From a virus: a stretch of DNA of 32,247 nt. The notes under the pieces were generated by a model, which was not told the origin of the DNA, made no database searches, and saw only the letters and a program-made list of their open reading frames with translations. Shown here piece by piece: positions 14,353 to 20,063 of the stretch. A program made the translations under genes and the position numbers. Within the stretch, counting starts at the first letter, position 1. Every line of letters begins with the position of its first letter. The stretch spans positions 64,001 to 96,247 of IMG/VR virus record IMGVR_UViG_3300022750_000001, one strand, 5' to 3'.

Positions 14353-14873
14353 CGGTATTAGTATTAGATATATGTTTTACCCTAAGAACATAGTGAGTAT
14401 TAATAGCCGCTCTCTATTACTACCAATATCACTATATTCTATCTAAGGGTTAGGATAGTATTACTATGTCACTGATTATTCAATGAGATTGCAGAGTAAT
14501 GAGATTATCCAAAGATTAGTGGGGGTTTTGAGGGAAGGGAGCGTGAGTACTATAATTAAGCATCGGTATTACTCCATTTCTTAGGAGACAATACTCAATA
14601 CTTAATAACTCCTAAGTAACCAATAAGTAACTTCTATGGGGGTCACACAAGGTCTCAACTTAACCTCAATTACCCTACCACCATAGTATCAAATTATAAA
14701 ACTGACAAACTCAACAAAGAAAAGAAGCAAAAGAAATCTTCTTTATTCAAGAAAAAAATACAAATTATATTTAGATTATTTATATAAGTATTTAATAAGT
14801 ATAGGGAAATGACATTCCCATGACAAAAGTAGGCTAAGTGTAGCAAATTGCTCTCCTACCTAATAATATAATG
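14353..14873. other. About 520-nt non-coding region with box copy A and an A-rich tract
   Basis: No minus or plus frame of more than about 15 codons with a credible start was found. Contents: an 8-bp inverted repeat CTTAGGAG/CTCCTAAG (about 14580-14616), the G5T4 box at 14509-14530, an A-rich tract at 14,700-14,760 and the hairpin GGGAA/TTCCC near 14,805. The 11-mer CATCGGTATTA occurs twice (14350 and 14561). Confidence 0.6.
14509..14530 (-). promoter_or_regulatory. G5T4 box, copy A
   Basis: On the plus strand it reads CCAAAGATTAGTGGGGG then TTTTG. No TAAATA follows at the 18-nt distance seen for copies B and C, so it may be an operator-like half or use another -7. It points toward the 52-aa gene and the left operon. 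Confidence 0.5.
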
Positions 14874-14906
14874 TAATACCACTAGACATGTAGCCTAGTG
14901 GTATTA
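14868..14906 (-). terminator. Terminator of the 131-aa gene
   Basis: The perfect 12-bp stem TAATACCACTAG / CTAGTGGTATTA has a 9-nt loop and lies 5 nt after the stop. The minus continuation CATTATATTATT is only moderately T-rich. Confidence 0.65.
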
Positions 14907-14910
14907 AGGA

Positions 14911-15306
14911 TTAGTTTACTGGTGCTGCAACAACTGGTTGTGCTACTGGTAATACTTGTGCTTGAACTGCATTAACTGGTTGAACTGCTAATGCTGCAAC
15001 TCTTGCTGCTTCGGCTTCTTTAGCTATTTGGTCTTGAGATTTCAACTCCAACCATTTACACATGATAGTGTCACCATGATTCTCTGAACTTGGGTCATCA
15101 ATAGTGTATGGTCTATCAATGGTATTAAACATCTCCAAAGGTAAATCACCTTTAGTACCTACAGGCACTTGGTCTTTAGTCTTCATGTAATAGGTAATTT
15201 GACTATCCTTATTGCCAAAGACTGTAGCCATAGATGTTTTGCTCTGTAACTTGTTAATGAAGCCGCCATTAACTGATGAAGTTGATTTAATTAATTCTAA
15301 TAACAT
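14911..15306 (-). CDS. 131-aa protein with Ala/Pro/Gln tail, single-gene unit
   Basis: The N-terminal domain (about 1-85) is beta-rich: ELIKSTSSVNGGFINKL, ATVFGNKDSQITYYMKTKDQ, then GDTIMCKWLEL. The C-terminal 45 residues are low-complexity Ala/Pro/Val/Gln (AVQPVNAVQAQVLPVAQPVV). The compact beta domain plus flexible tail recalls single-strand DNA-binding proteins, but I see no diagnostic residues. It has its own box-type promoter (copy B, TTG-18-TAAATA-9-ATG) and its own terminator. It is likely expressed strongly as a monocistronic unit. Confidence 0.7.
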   Translation of the reverse strand: MLLELIKSTSSVNGGFINKLQSKTSMATVFGNKDSQITYYMKTKDQVPVGTKGDLPLEMFNTIDRPYTIDDPSSENHGDTIMCKWLELKSQDQIAKEAEAARVAALAVQPVNAVQAQVLPVAQPVVAAPVN

Positions 15307-15315
15307 AATAATAGG

Positions 15316-15360
15316 TATTTAGGGTTATGGCACTATTGCCAAGAATTAGTGGGGGTTTTG
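15316..15360 (-). promoter_or_regulatory. Box copy B and promoter of the 131-aa gene
   Basis: The 22-bp box (15339-15360) reads CCAAGAATTAGTGGGGG then TTTTG on the plus strand. On the minus strand its TTG (15342-15340) is followed 18 nt later by TAAATA (15321-15316) and 9 nt later by the ATG. This resembles the Bacteroidota TTG / TAnnTTTG promoter, though the -7 match is partial. The spacing is identical to copy C. Confidence 0.65.
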
Positions 15361-15378
15361 ATTGTAATGGTTATGCAA

Positions 15379-15405
15379 CAAATAAGGACAAGCCGAAGCC
15401 TGTCC
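15379..15405 (-). terminator. UUCG-loop terminator of the 99-aa lipoprotein gene
   Basis: The minus-strand stem GGACAGGC-TTCG-GCTTGTCC (8 bp with one G-U) is followed by TTATTTG. It lies a few nt after the stop. UUCG is an unusually stable tetraloop. Confidence 0.75.
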
Positions 15406-15411
15406 CTTATG

Positions 15412-15711
15412 TTATAAGTCATTGTCAGTATCAGGGTCAATAGCTAGTTGTTTTATAACTATAGCCTTGATGGTATTAGTACTGTCAAATGAGTTATCAA
15501 TTCTTTGGTTGATTTTGCTGATGAACACACTGTCACCAACTAAGTATTGGAAACTATCTAATACTTTAGGTTCAATGTTGGTAGTCATCATTGTGGTATT
15601 GTCAATAGTCAATACTTTGTAGTATACTAAGTTAGTTTTAGACTTAGTAGAACAAGATGATAATAGTGCAATGAATGCAACAATAGCGATAATAAGGTGT
15701 AATCTTTTCAT
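15412..15711 (-). CDS. Lipoprotein, 99 aa, single-gene unit
   Basis: The signal sequence MKRLHLIIAIVAFIALLSSC carries the lipobox LSSC, with the lipidated Cys at residue 20. The mature domain (about 80 residues) is Thr/Asp/Ile-rich with beta character (VYYKVLTIDNTTMMTTNIEP). It is the first left-arm gene beside the divergence region. It is preceded by box copy C and ended by a UUCG terminator. First position and membrane anchoring suit an early superinfection-exclusion or host-envelope protein, which is inference. Confidence 0.75.
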   Translation of the reverse strand: MKRLHLIIAIVAFIALLSSCSTKSKTNLVYYKVLTIDNTTMMTTNIEPKVLDSFQYLVGDSVFISKINQRIDNSFDSTNTIKAIVIKQLAIDPDTDNDL

Positions 15712-15720
15712 GATAAGGGT

Positions 15721-15765
15721 TATTTAGGGTTTAGTGGATTATTCCAAGCATTTGTGGGGGTTTTG
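15721..15765 (-). promoter_or_regulatory. Box copy C and promoter of the 99-aa lipoprotein gene
   Basis: The 22-bp box (15744-15765) reads CCAAGCATTTGTGGGGG then TTTTG on plus. On the minus strand TTG is followed 18 nt later by TAAATA (15726-15721) and 9 nt later by the ATG at 15711. This is the same geometry as copy B. AACCCTAAATA is also shared between the two. Confidence 0.65.
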
Positions 15766-15771
15766 GTATTA

Positions 15772-15824
15772 GTGTAGCCTATACCTAGAGGGCCTTCGTC
15801 TCTAGGTATGGGGTTAGGCTACAC
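15772..15824. repeat. Double 10-bp stem-loop
   Basis: The outer stem is GTGTAGCCTA (15772-15781) with TAGGCTACAC (15815-15824). The inner stem is ATACCTAGAG (15781-15790) with CTCTAGGTAT (15800-15809), sharing one base at the junction. No T-tract follows on either strand, so a structural or processing role is more likely than termination. Confidence 0.55.
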
Positions 15825-15860
15825 ATCCATAGGCTGTTTATTCCCTATATCACCTATGGG

Positions 15861-15897
15861 ATGCGGTATTAGCATGATATAACATGCGGTATTAGCA
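15861..15897. repeat. Two 14-bp direct repeats flanking an inverted repeat
   Basis: ATGCGGTATTAGCA occurs at 15861-15874 and 15884-15897, a 23-bp period close to two helical turns. Between and across them lies GCATG-atataa-CATGC. The arrangement resembles iterons. Confidence 0.55.
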
Positions 15898-15913
15898 AGT
15901 ATCAAATGATACA

Positions 15914-15968
15914 ATGATAGATAGTAGAACTGTTGAGTGACACTGTGTGATGGATGATGATAGATAGT
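15914..15968. repeat. 12-bp direct repeat pair
   Basis: ATGATAGATAGT occurs at 15914-15925 and 15957-15968, with a 43-bp period (about four helical turns). Confidence 0.5.
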
Positions 15969-16019
15969 CTATACATAGTAGCTTATGCTATGCTAACCAT
16001 GTTGTTGTGAAGCACCACC

Positions 16020-16031
16020 TGACCTAGGTCA
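16020..16031. repeat. Perfect 12-bp palindrome
   Basis: TGACCTAGGTCA is fully self-complementary, as expected of a dimeric repressor or initiator site. It is enclosed by CATGTT/AACATG. Confidence 0.5.
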
Positions 16032-16117
16032 TTAAGGTAACATGATTGAATAGATTATCTATATATTCCTGCCGAGAAAAACTTGAATGTGATTACAAGG
16101 GTGGGGGAGTTCGAAAT

Positions 16118-16139
16118 CCAAAAATTGGTGGGGGGTTTG
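16118..16139 (-). promoter_or_regulatory. G5T4 box, copy D (no gene downstream)
   Basis: On plus it reads CCAAAAATTGGTGGGGGG then TTTG. It points left into about 350 nt of repeat-rich DNA without a gene. No TAAATA lies at the 18-nt distance. Confidence 0.4.
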
Positions 16140-16239
16140 AATGGAGGACACTCACTAACCCATAAACTTCCCACCAAAATAATTTTCCCAAAAAATTTTT
16201 TATCACTTCCATAATACCTACCTTTACCCTGTTCCCCAT

Positions 16240-16350
16240 CATGACTTAACTCAGTTGGGAAAGGCTTATCTTATACTACACCTATACTATAAGCACGTGA
16301 GAGTTTCACCTATCAGTAGGTAGTCCTAGGTTCGAATCCTAGAGGAAGAT
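16240..16350 (+). ncRNA. tRNA-like structured element
   Basis: The 3' part has a perfect T-arm: stem CTAGG/CCTAG around TTCGAAT (16326-16342). The 5' part has TA then ACTCAGTTGGGAAAGG (16247-16264), which reads like U8-A9 and a D-arm with AGTTGGGA. Between them are stems GCTTAT/ATAAGC (16264-16294), GTGA/TCAC and ACCTA/TAGGT. I could not find a consistent acceptor stem or a 7-nt anticodon loop, so a normal tRNA is not supported. It may be a decayed or insertion-split tRNA or a tRNA-mimic RNA. A terminator follows directly. Confidence 0.4.
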
Positions 16351-16355
16351 GGATT

Positions 16356-16392
16356 AGCCTATACCTTAAACAAGTATAGGCTTCTTATTAAC
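16356..16392 (+). terminator. Plus-strand terminator after the tRNA-like element
   Basis: The perfect 9-bp stem AGCCTATAC / GTATAGGCT (9-nt loop) is followed by TCTTATTAACTT. Its left arm with flanks (TAGCCTATACCT) repeats the sequence at 15775-15786. Confidence 0.6.
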
Positions 16393-16406
16393 TTAACTTA
16401 ATTAAC

Positions 16407-16721
16407 ATGAAATCACTAGAACAACTCTTATTTATAGCTATAGAGGCTGAGTTATCTATAAGCATAGTACCTACTCAAATTGATACTACTATAGAGGTCA
16501 GAAGAATGCATCTTATGCCTAATAGAATTGACTACGAGAAAACTATAATTAACAATATTATGTATAGGCAGAACTATGATTTTGCTCTAAGGTCTATATT
16601 AGAACAGCTTATATCTCGAATACTTACACCACCTGAAAGAGATAAGGTTAATATACCTGAACATCCTCATCAAGGTAAGCTAGAATTTATTGATAATACT
16701 AACTTGCAATCCTCAGAATAA
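16407..16721 (+). CDS. Hypothetical protein, 104 aa, first right-arm gene
   Basis: The start MKSLEQLLFIAIEAELSISI is helical, not a signal peptide. A basic middle (IEVRRMHLMPNRIDYEKTII) is followed by YDFALRSILEQLISRIL and a polar tail. No family recognised. It lies between two plus-strand terminators (16356-16392 and 16807-16845), so it is its own transcription unit. Its promoter would have to lie within a few bases of the ATG (minimal leader) or further upstream by read-through. Confidence 0.7.
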   Translation: MKSLEQLLFIAIEAELSISIVPTQIDTTIEVRRMHLMPNRIDYEKTIINNIMYRQNYDFALRSILEQLISRILTPPERDKVNIPEHPHQGKLEFIDNTNLQSSE

Positions 16722-16806
16722 TTATTACCTTTGACTCATTGACTCTTTTTAAGCTGTTAAACGAAACTTGCCAGTTTACCCAAACGTTTAATTGATTTCT
16801 TCCAAT

Positions 16807-16846
16807 AAACCCTGTAGCTTCCTGCTTACAGGGTTTCTTTATTTAA
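16807..16846 (+). terminator. Strong rho-independent terminator
   Basis: The perfect 10-bp stem AAACCCTGTA / TACAGGGTTT (10-nt loop) is followed by CTTTATTTAA. It ends the 104-aa gene unit. Confidence 0.85.
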
Positions 16847-16876
16847 TAGCAATTCTTAAAAAATCTTCATAAATAT

Positions 16877-16910
16877 TTGTAGTGTATTCTTAATTTTTAT
16901 CTTAACTTTG
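16877..16910 (+). promoter_or_regulatory. Bacteroidota-type promoter for the right-arm operon
   Basis: TAACTTTG (16903-16910) matches the TAnnTTTG -7 consensus exactly. An upstream TTG at 16877-16879 is 23 nt away, a little longer than the usual 19-21. It lies between a terminator and the 102-aa gene, the first gene of a long co-directional run. Confidence 0.6.
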
Positions 16911-16930
16911 TTTAAGAAGAAAAATTAATT

Positions 16931-17239
16931 ATGGCAAGAATTGAAAATTTAGAAGAATGGCATAAGATAGGTGATAGACTATGCAAGTATTTAGGTATAT
17001 GCCCCTGTCAAAGAAAGATTAAAAGCTTTATAGATATATTAGCTAATATCTATAAGAAGAAAGAATATCTAAAAACAGGTGAGCAGTTCACTATAGAGGA
17101 GTATATGATACTTGCAGTTTTAGATAGTTTAAACTTAGTAGTTCATGGTACTAATTGTGAATACCCAATCATACTTGAAAATGAGTTTTGGGATTTCATT
17201 AATGAAGTTAAAGATAGTCCTTACCTAGAAGATAATTAA
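16931..17239 (+). CDS. Hypothetical protein, 102 aa
   Basis: Mostly helical and acidic. MARIENLEEWHKIGDRLCKY leads to a CPCQRKIKSFIDILANIYKK segment, then GEQFTIEEYMILAVLDSLNL. Three Cys fall within about 10 residues (LCKYLGICPC), possibly a metal site. It is the first gene behind the TAACTTTG promoter; its A-rich leader (AAGAAGAAAAATTAATT) is typical of Bacteroidota translation starts without a strong Shine-Dalgarno. Confidence 0.7.
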   Translation: MARIENLEEWHKIGDRLCKYLGICPCQRKIKSFIDILANIYKKKEYLKTGEQFTIEEYMILAVLDSLNLVVHGTNCEYPIILENEFWDFINEVKDSPYLEDN

Positions 17240-17240
17240 T

Positions 17241-17636
17241 ATGTCAGCAAGAAGAGTACAATTAGCAAGACCTTATACAGAAAAGGAATTGCAAGCACAT
17301 CAACAATTAATCGAAGCTAATCCTGAGGTTAAGATGTATTTAGAAGAGTTATTTGATATGTATACACCTATACATTATCCCTATCACAAGTCTACTTTAA
17401 CACCCAATAGTCTAACTTTTATGGTTCATCAGTATGAAAACTGTGGAGCAACTTTTGGATTTATACTAGATGTATTTTATGTTAATGTAGAAGATGGTAT
17501 AGGTAATTGGATGTATGAGTTAAAGACTTATTTGGAGAGTGGGTATGCAGAGGGTGATAAGATAATAAGAGGTCAAATAACAGATATAGAGAAAGTAACA
17601 CAGGCTTTTGGACCAACAAGATATGAACAAGGTTAA
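17241..17636 (+). CDS. Hypothetical protein, 131 aa
   Basis: Soluble, with N-terminal helices (YTEKELQAHQQLIEANPEVK) and a central YENCGATFGFILDVFYVNVE strand region. It starts 1 nt after the previous stop. No family recognised; no export or membrane signal. Confidence 0.7.
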   Translation: MSARRVQLARPYTEKELQAHQQLIEANPEVKMYLEELFDMYTPIHYPYHKSTLTPNSLTFMVHQYENCGATFGFILDVFYVNVEDGIGNWMYELKTYLESGYAEGDKIIRGQITDIEKVTQAFGPTRYEQG

Positions 17637-17655
17637 ACACTAAATAAAAATAATC

Positions 17656-17919
17656 ATGACAAACTTACAGAAAGAGTTAAACGAAACTGAGAATAAAGTA
17701 GTACCATCACTAAGTGATGATAAAGGTACGGTAATACAAACTACTAAAGGGTCTAGTATTAGATTCTTAGTACATAAGCCTGAGAATATGGACTATAAAG
17801 TAATCATCTTCTATAATGATGAAGAGAATACTTTAGATAAGACTAAGGGTGATGATGCTATCTTATTGGATAAAGTTAAGATAGCTAAAGAACAGTTAGC
17901 TGAACTTAAAGTTATTTAG
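17656..17919 (+). CDS. Hypothetical protein, 87 aa
   Basis: Charged and soluble (MTNLQKELNETENKVVPSLS). It includes IRFLVHKPENMDYKVIIFYN, which looks like two beta strands, and a C-terminal helix (KIAKEQLAELKVI). No diagnostic motif. It sits in the same operon, with 19 nt before it and 2 nt after it. Confidence 0.7.
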   Translation: MTNLQKELNETENKVVPSLSDDKGTVIQTTKGSSIRFLVHKPENMDYKVIIFYNDEENTLDKTKGDDAILLDKVKIAKEQLAELKVI

Positions 17920-17921
17920 TC

Positions 17922-18212
17922 ATGCAGAAGTTTAATATAGGTGATAGAGTTAGAGTGATTAAATATGGTCATCGTATATGGGAAAGAGAAGACGAGAATC
18001 TGAATGTTGTTAAGGTTATAGACTTAGCCCCTGAGTTAGTGGGACAAATAGGTATGGTAGAAGGTTCTTATGCAGATTTATCTGAAAAGAATAATTGGGG
18101 TTCACCTAGAAATCATAACTCTGAAAAAAGTTATACATTATCAGGTATAAAAGGTAAGACAGCTTGGTATGATGAAAGTCAATTAGAATTAGTAGAAGAT
18201 GGAAAAGTTTAG
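17922..18212 (+). CDS. SH3-like small phage protein, 96 aa
   Basis: FNIGDRVRVIKYGHRIWERE opens a KOW/SH3-barrel-like pattern. It continues with VIDLAPELVGQIGMVEGSYA, then SYTLSGIKGKTAWYDESQLE. The iGDxVrVikYG ... PELVGqxGxV ... AWYdexQLE layout recurs in small phage proteins of unknown function. SH3-like barrels often mediate protein or nucleic-acid contacts. It overlaps the next gene by 14 nt. Confidence 0.75.
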   Translation: MQKFNIGDRVRVIKYGHRIWEREDENLNVVKVIDLAPELVGQIGMVEGSYADLSEKNNWGSPRNHNSEKSYTLSGIKGKTAWYDESQLELVEDGKV

Positions 18213-18498
18213 ACTACCTATATTAGCTAGTAAGAGACCTTTAATGGTTACATACTTTTTAAGTAATGGAGCAACGTGTACAAGTACGATATTACCTTAT
18301 CCTTGGGACCACAAAACTATTAGGTTTATTGAGGATAATAATATACAAGTAGGTGAGGAACTTAAAAAGAGAATACTTATACCACAGTGGGCAGAGAGTT
18401 TACATAAAGGGAGATTACTGTTAAGTGTAAATGGTGTAAAGTATTTCTTTGATTGGGAATCATATAAAAGAGAGCAAGAATTTTATGGAACAAGATAA
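18199..18498 (+). CDS. Hypothetical protein, 99 aa
   Basis: The start MEKFRLPILASKRPLMVTYF and a WDHKTIRFIEDNNIQVGEEL segment suggest an alpha/beta fold. No family recognised. Both ends overlap neighbours by 14 nt, a translational-coupling arrangement. Confidence 0.65.
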   Translation: MEKFRLPILASKRPLMVTYFLSNGATCTSTILPYPWDHKTIRFIEDNNIQVGEELKKRILIPQWAESLHKGRLLLSVNGVKYFFDWESYKREQEFYGTR

Positions 18499-19153
18499 AG
18501 ACAATATCCCAGGCATAGGTAGAACATCTTTCACAATAAGATTTGATGCTAAGTCTTGGATGAGTAATGACATATTTGGTAAGGATTTACCAACTCAAAT
18601 TAAAGTGGTAGGTATGTATAGACCTACATGGTGGGAGAAGTTTAAAGCTTGGTTTGGGTATGAATATCCTTTGTATATAGCTGAGAGAGTTGAGCCTAGA
18701 GATTTGACTTGGGTTGAGAAGAAAGAGATAGAGTATACTAAAGTATGGCAAAGGGAGTTTGAAAATTTAATACAGTACCCACTAACACCAACTGAGTGTT
18801 ATAGTAAGGATGGTATATTAGGTACAAGGTTACCTAATAGTGATGAAGTATTAACATCAAACAATCCTGATTACGGTAAAATAAAATTTAAAGATAATCA
18901 GGGTAATTCCTCTTCTTTAGGGGACAACATCCAAGCTACATATTTAGGTAAAGCTAACAACATAGGTTTATGTAATATGATAATTGATGTAAATTACTTT
19001 CAAGTAGGTGATAGAATACAAACTGAAGAGCAAGTAATTGTTATATTAAGTAAGCCTCAAATGTGGAGTGAGGGTAGTTATAGTGGGTGGCTTTATGAAA
19101 TAGACACTAATATTAATAATATTTCAGTTGGACATAAAGTAGTAAAGCTATGA
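18485..19153 (+). CDS. Hypothetical protein, 222 aa
   Basis: The start is the ATG at 18485 (MEQDKDNIPGIGRTSFTIRF), inside the end of the previous gene; the longer frame would need a TTG. The N-terminal half has a Trp-rich segment (MYRPTWWEKFKAWFGYEYPL). The C-terminal half has a beta-rich run (YGKIKFKDNQGNSSSLGDNI, then VGDRIQTEEQVIVILSKPQM) that could be a small beta-barrel. No signal or membrane helix stands out. Function unknown; it overlaps the next gene by 4 nt. Confidence 0.7.
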   Translation: MEQDKDNIPGIGRTSFTIRFDAKSWMSNDIFGKDLPTQIKVVGMYRPTWWEKFKAWFGYEYPLYIAERVEPRDLTWVEKKEIEYTKVWQREFENLIQYPLTPTECYSKDGILGTRLPNSDEVLTSNNPDYGKIKFKDNQGNSSSLGDNIQATYLGKANNIGLCNMIIDVNYFQVGDRIQTEEQVIVILSKPQMWSEGSYSGWLYEIDTNINNISVGHKVVKL

Positions 19154-19344
19154 TATACGAGAAAGATGATGAACCAGTTCATGTATACCCTATAAATGAT
19201 ATACATGAACATACCTTTGAAGGAGATACTTGTGCATGTAATCCTTCAGTACAAACACAAGAAGGTGGTGGAGTAGTTATAGTACATAACTCTTGGGATG
19301 GTAGGGAAGGTCTTGAATTAGCAAACGAAATACTAGAACAATAA
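19150..19344 (+). CDS. Small conserved phage protein (CxC / HNSxDGRE type), 64 aa
   Basis: The sequence has VHVYPINDIHEHTFEGDTCA, a C-x-C pair (DTCACNPSV) and IVHNSWDGREGLELAN. I recognise this HxxPxND...H...CxCxP...HNSxDGRE layout from many small phage proteins of unknown function. The two Cys and His residues hint at metal binding. It starts 4 nt inside the preceding gene. Confidence 0.75.
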   Translation: MIYEKDDEPVHVYPINDIHEHTFEGDTCACNPSVQTQEGGGVVIVHNSWDGREGLELANEILEQ

Positions 19345-19346
19345 CT

Positions 19347-19706
19347 ATGAGTGAAGAAAACGAAAATAACAGTATTAAAATCATGAACATGCCTAGACCT
19401 TTATATGAAGGTAAAACTGTTAATAGGTTTTATGATAGAGATGTAGAGAAAGGTGATGTAGATTATAAGAGTTGGGACCAAAGACCTGAGACTACTGGTA
19501 AGATTAGATTCTATCTTGATGCTGTAGCTGTATGGGAGTTGTTTATTGACCCATTTGAAATATATAATATACAAGAAACTAAAGAGGTCATAACAGTTAC
19601 ATTAGATTTAGGTAGTCGTAGTGTTACTTATAATATCATAGAGTCTTTAGAGGTGTTTGATGCTTTAATGGATGATATGAATAATAATAGAAAATTAGAT
19701 GTATAA
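19347..19706 (+). CDS. Hypothetical protein, 119 aa
   Basis: After a polar start (MSEENENNSIKIMNMPRPLY) comes a beta-rich centre (IRFYLDAVAVWELFIDPFEI, then VITVTLDLGSRSVTYNIIES) and a C-terminal helix (FDALMDDMNNNRKLD). No family recognised. It shares one base with the next gene (TAATG). Confidence 0.7.
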   Translation: MSEENENNSIKIMNMPRPLYEGKTVNRFYDRDVEKGDVDYKSWDQRPETTGKIRFYLDAVAVWELFIDPFEIYNIQETKEVITVTLDLGSRSVTYNIIESLEVFDALMDDMNNNRKLDV

Positions 19707-20062
19707 TGAGAGTATTATCACAGATAAAGACACTACCTAAGAACAAGTACTATGAAATGCACTTGAATATCTTAAATGCTTTTATACCTGATACAGTTAA
19801 GCTTACACCTAAAGAGATAGAAGTGTTAGCAATGTTTATGGGAATGGAAGGAGATATTGCAAATGATAGATTTGGTACTACTGCTAAAAAGATGGTAAAG
19901 GAGGAACTTAACTTATCCGATGGTGGCTTAGGTAACTATATGAAAGCCTTGAGGAAAAAGAATTTCATAACCACAATTAACAATACTCTACAGGTACACC
20001 CATCATTACAGTGTTCCCCTACAGAGCAAGAATACAGTTTTAAACTTAATAGACAACAATAA
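19706..20062 (+). CDS. Winged-helix/HTH-like protein, 118 aa
   Basis: The pattern KLTPKEIEVLAMFMGM (helix), TTAKKMVKEELNLSDGGLGN (helix-turn-helix), then YMKALRKKNFITTINNTLQV (recognition helix and wing) is typical of small wHTH DNA-binding proteins. A role as transcription regulator or terminase small subunit is possible; its position well before the large terminase is compatible with either. The N-terminal 30 residues are basic. Confidence 0.65.
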   Translation: MRVLSQIKTLPKNKYYEMHLNILNAFIPDTVKLTPKEIEVLAMFMGMEGDIANDRFGTTAKKMVKEELNLSDGGLGNYMKALRKKNFITTINNTLQVHPSLQCSPTEQEYSFKLNRQQ

Positions 20063-20063
20063 T

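Larger units (their letters stand above)
15712..16406. other. 695-nt divergent intergenic region, no protein gene accepted
   Basis: This is the switch from minus-strand to plus-strand genes. It holds box copies C and D, a 53-nt double stem-loop, two pairs of direct repeats, a 12-bp palindrome, a tRNA-like element and a plus-strand terminator. It is the best candidate in the window for a regulatory hub or replication origin. One 49-codon minus frame (16,240 leftward) was rejected. Confidence 0.65.

Noticed and set aside
14381-14405. T7-promoter-like sequence (TTAATACTCACTATG on minus)
   Set aside because: It lacks two bases of the T7 core and the GGG start. No single-subunit RNA polymerase is visible, and one partial match in 32 kb of AT-rich DNA is not evidence.
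16093-16242. Minus-strand frame of 49 aa ending in Pro-rich repeats
   Set aside because: The Pro-rich end is just the translated G5T4 box and a G-rich tract. There is no RBS, and it overlaps the tRNA-like element start.
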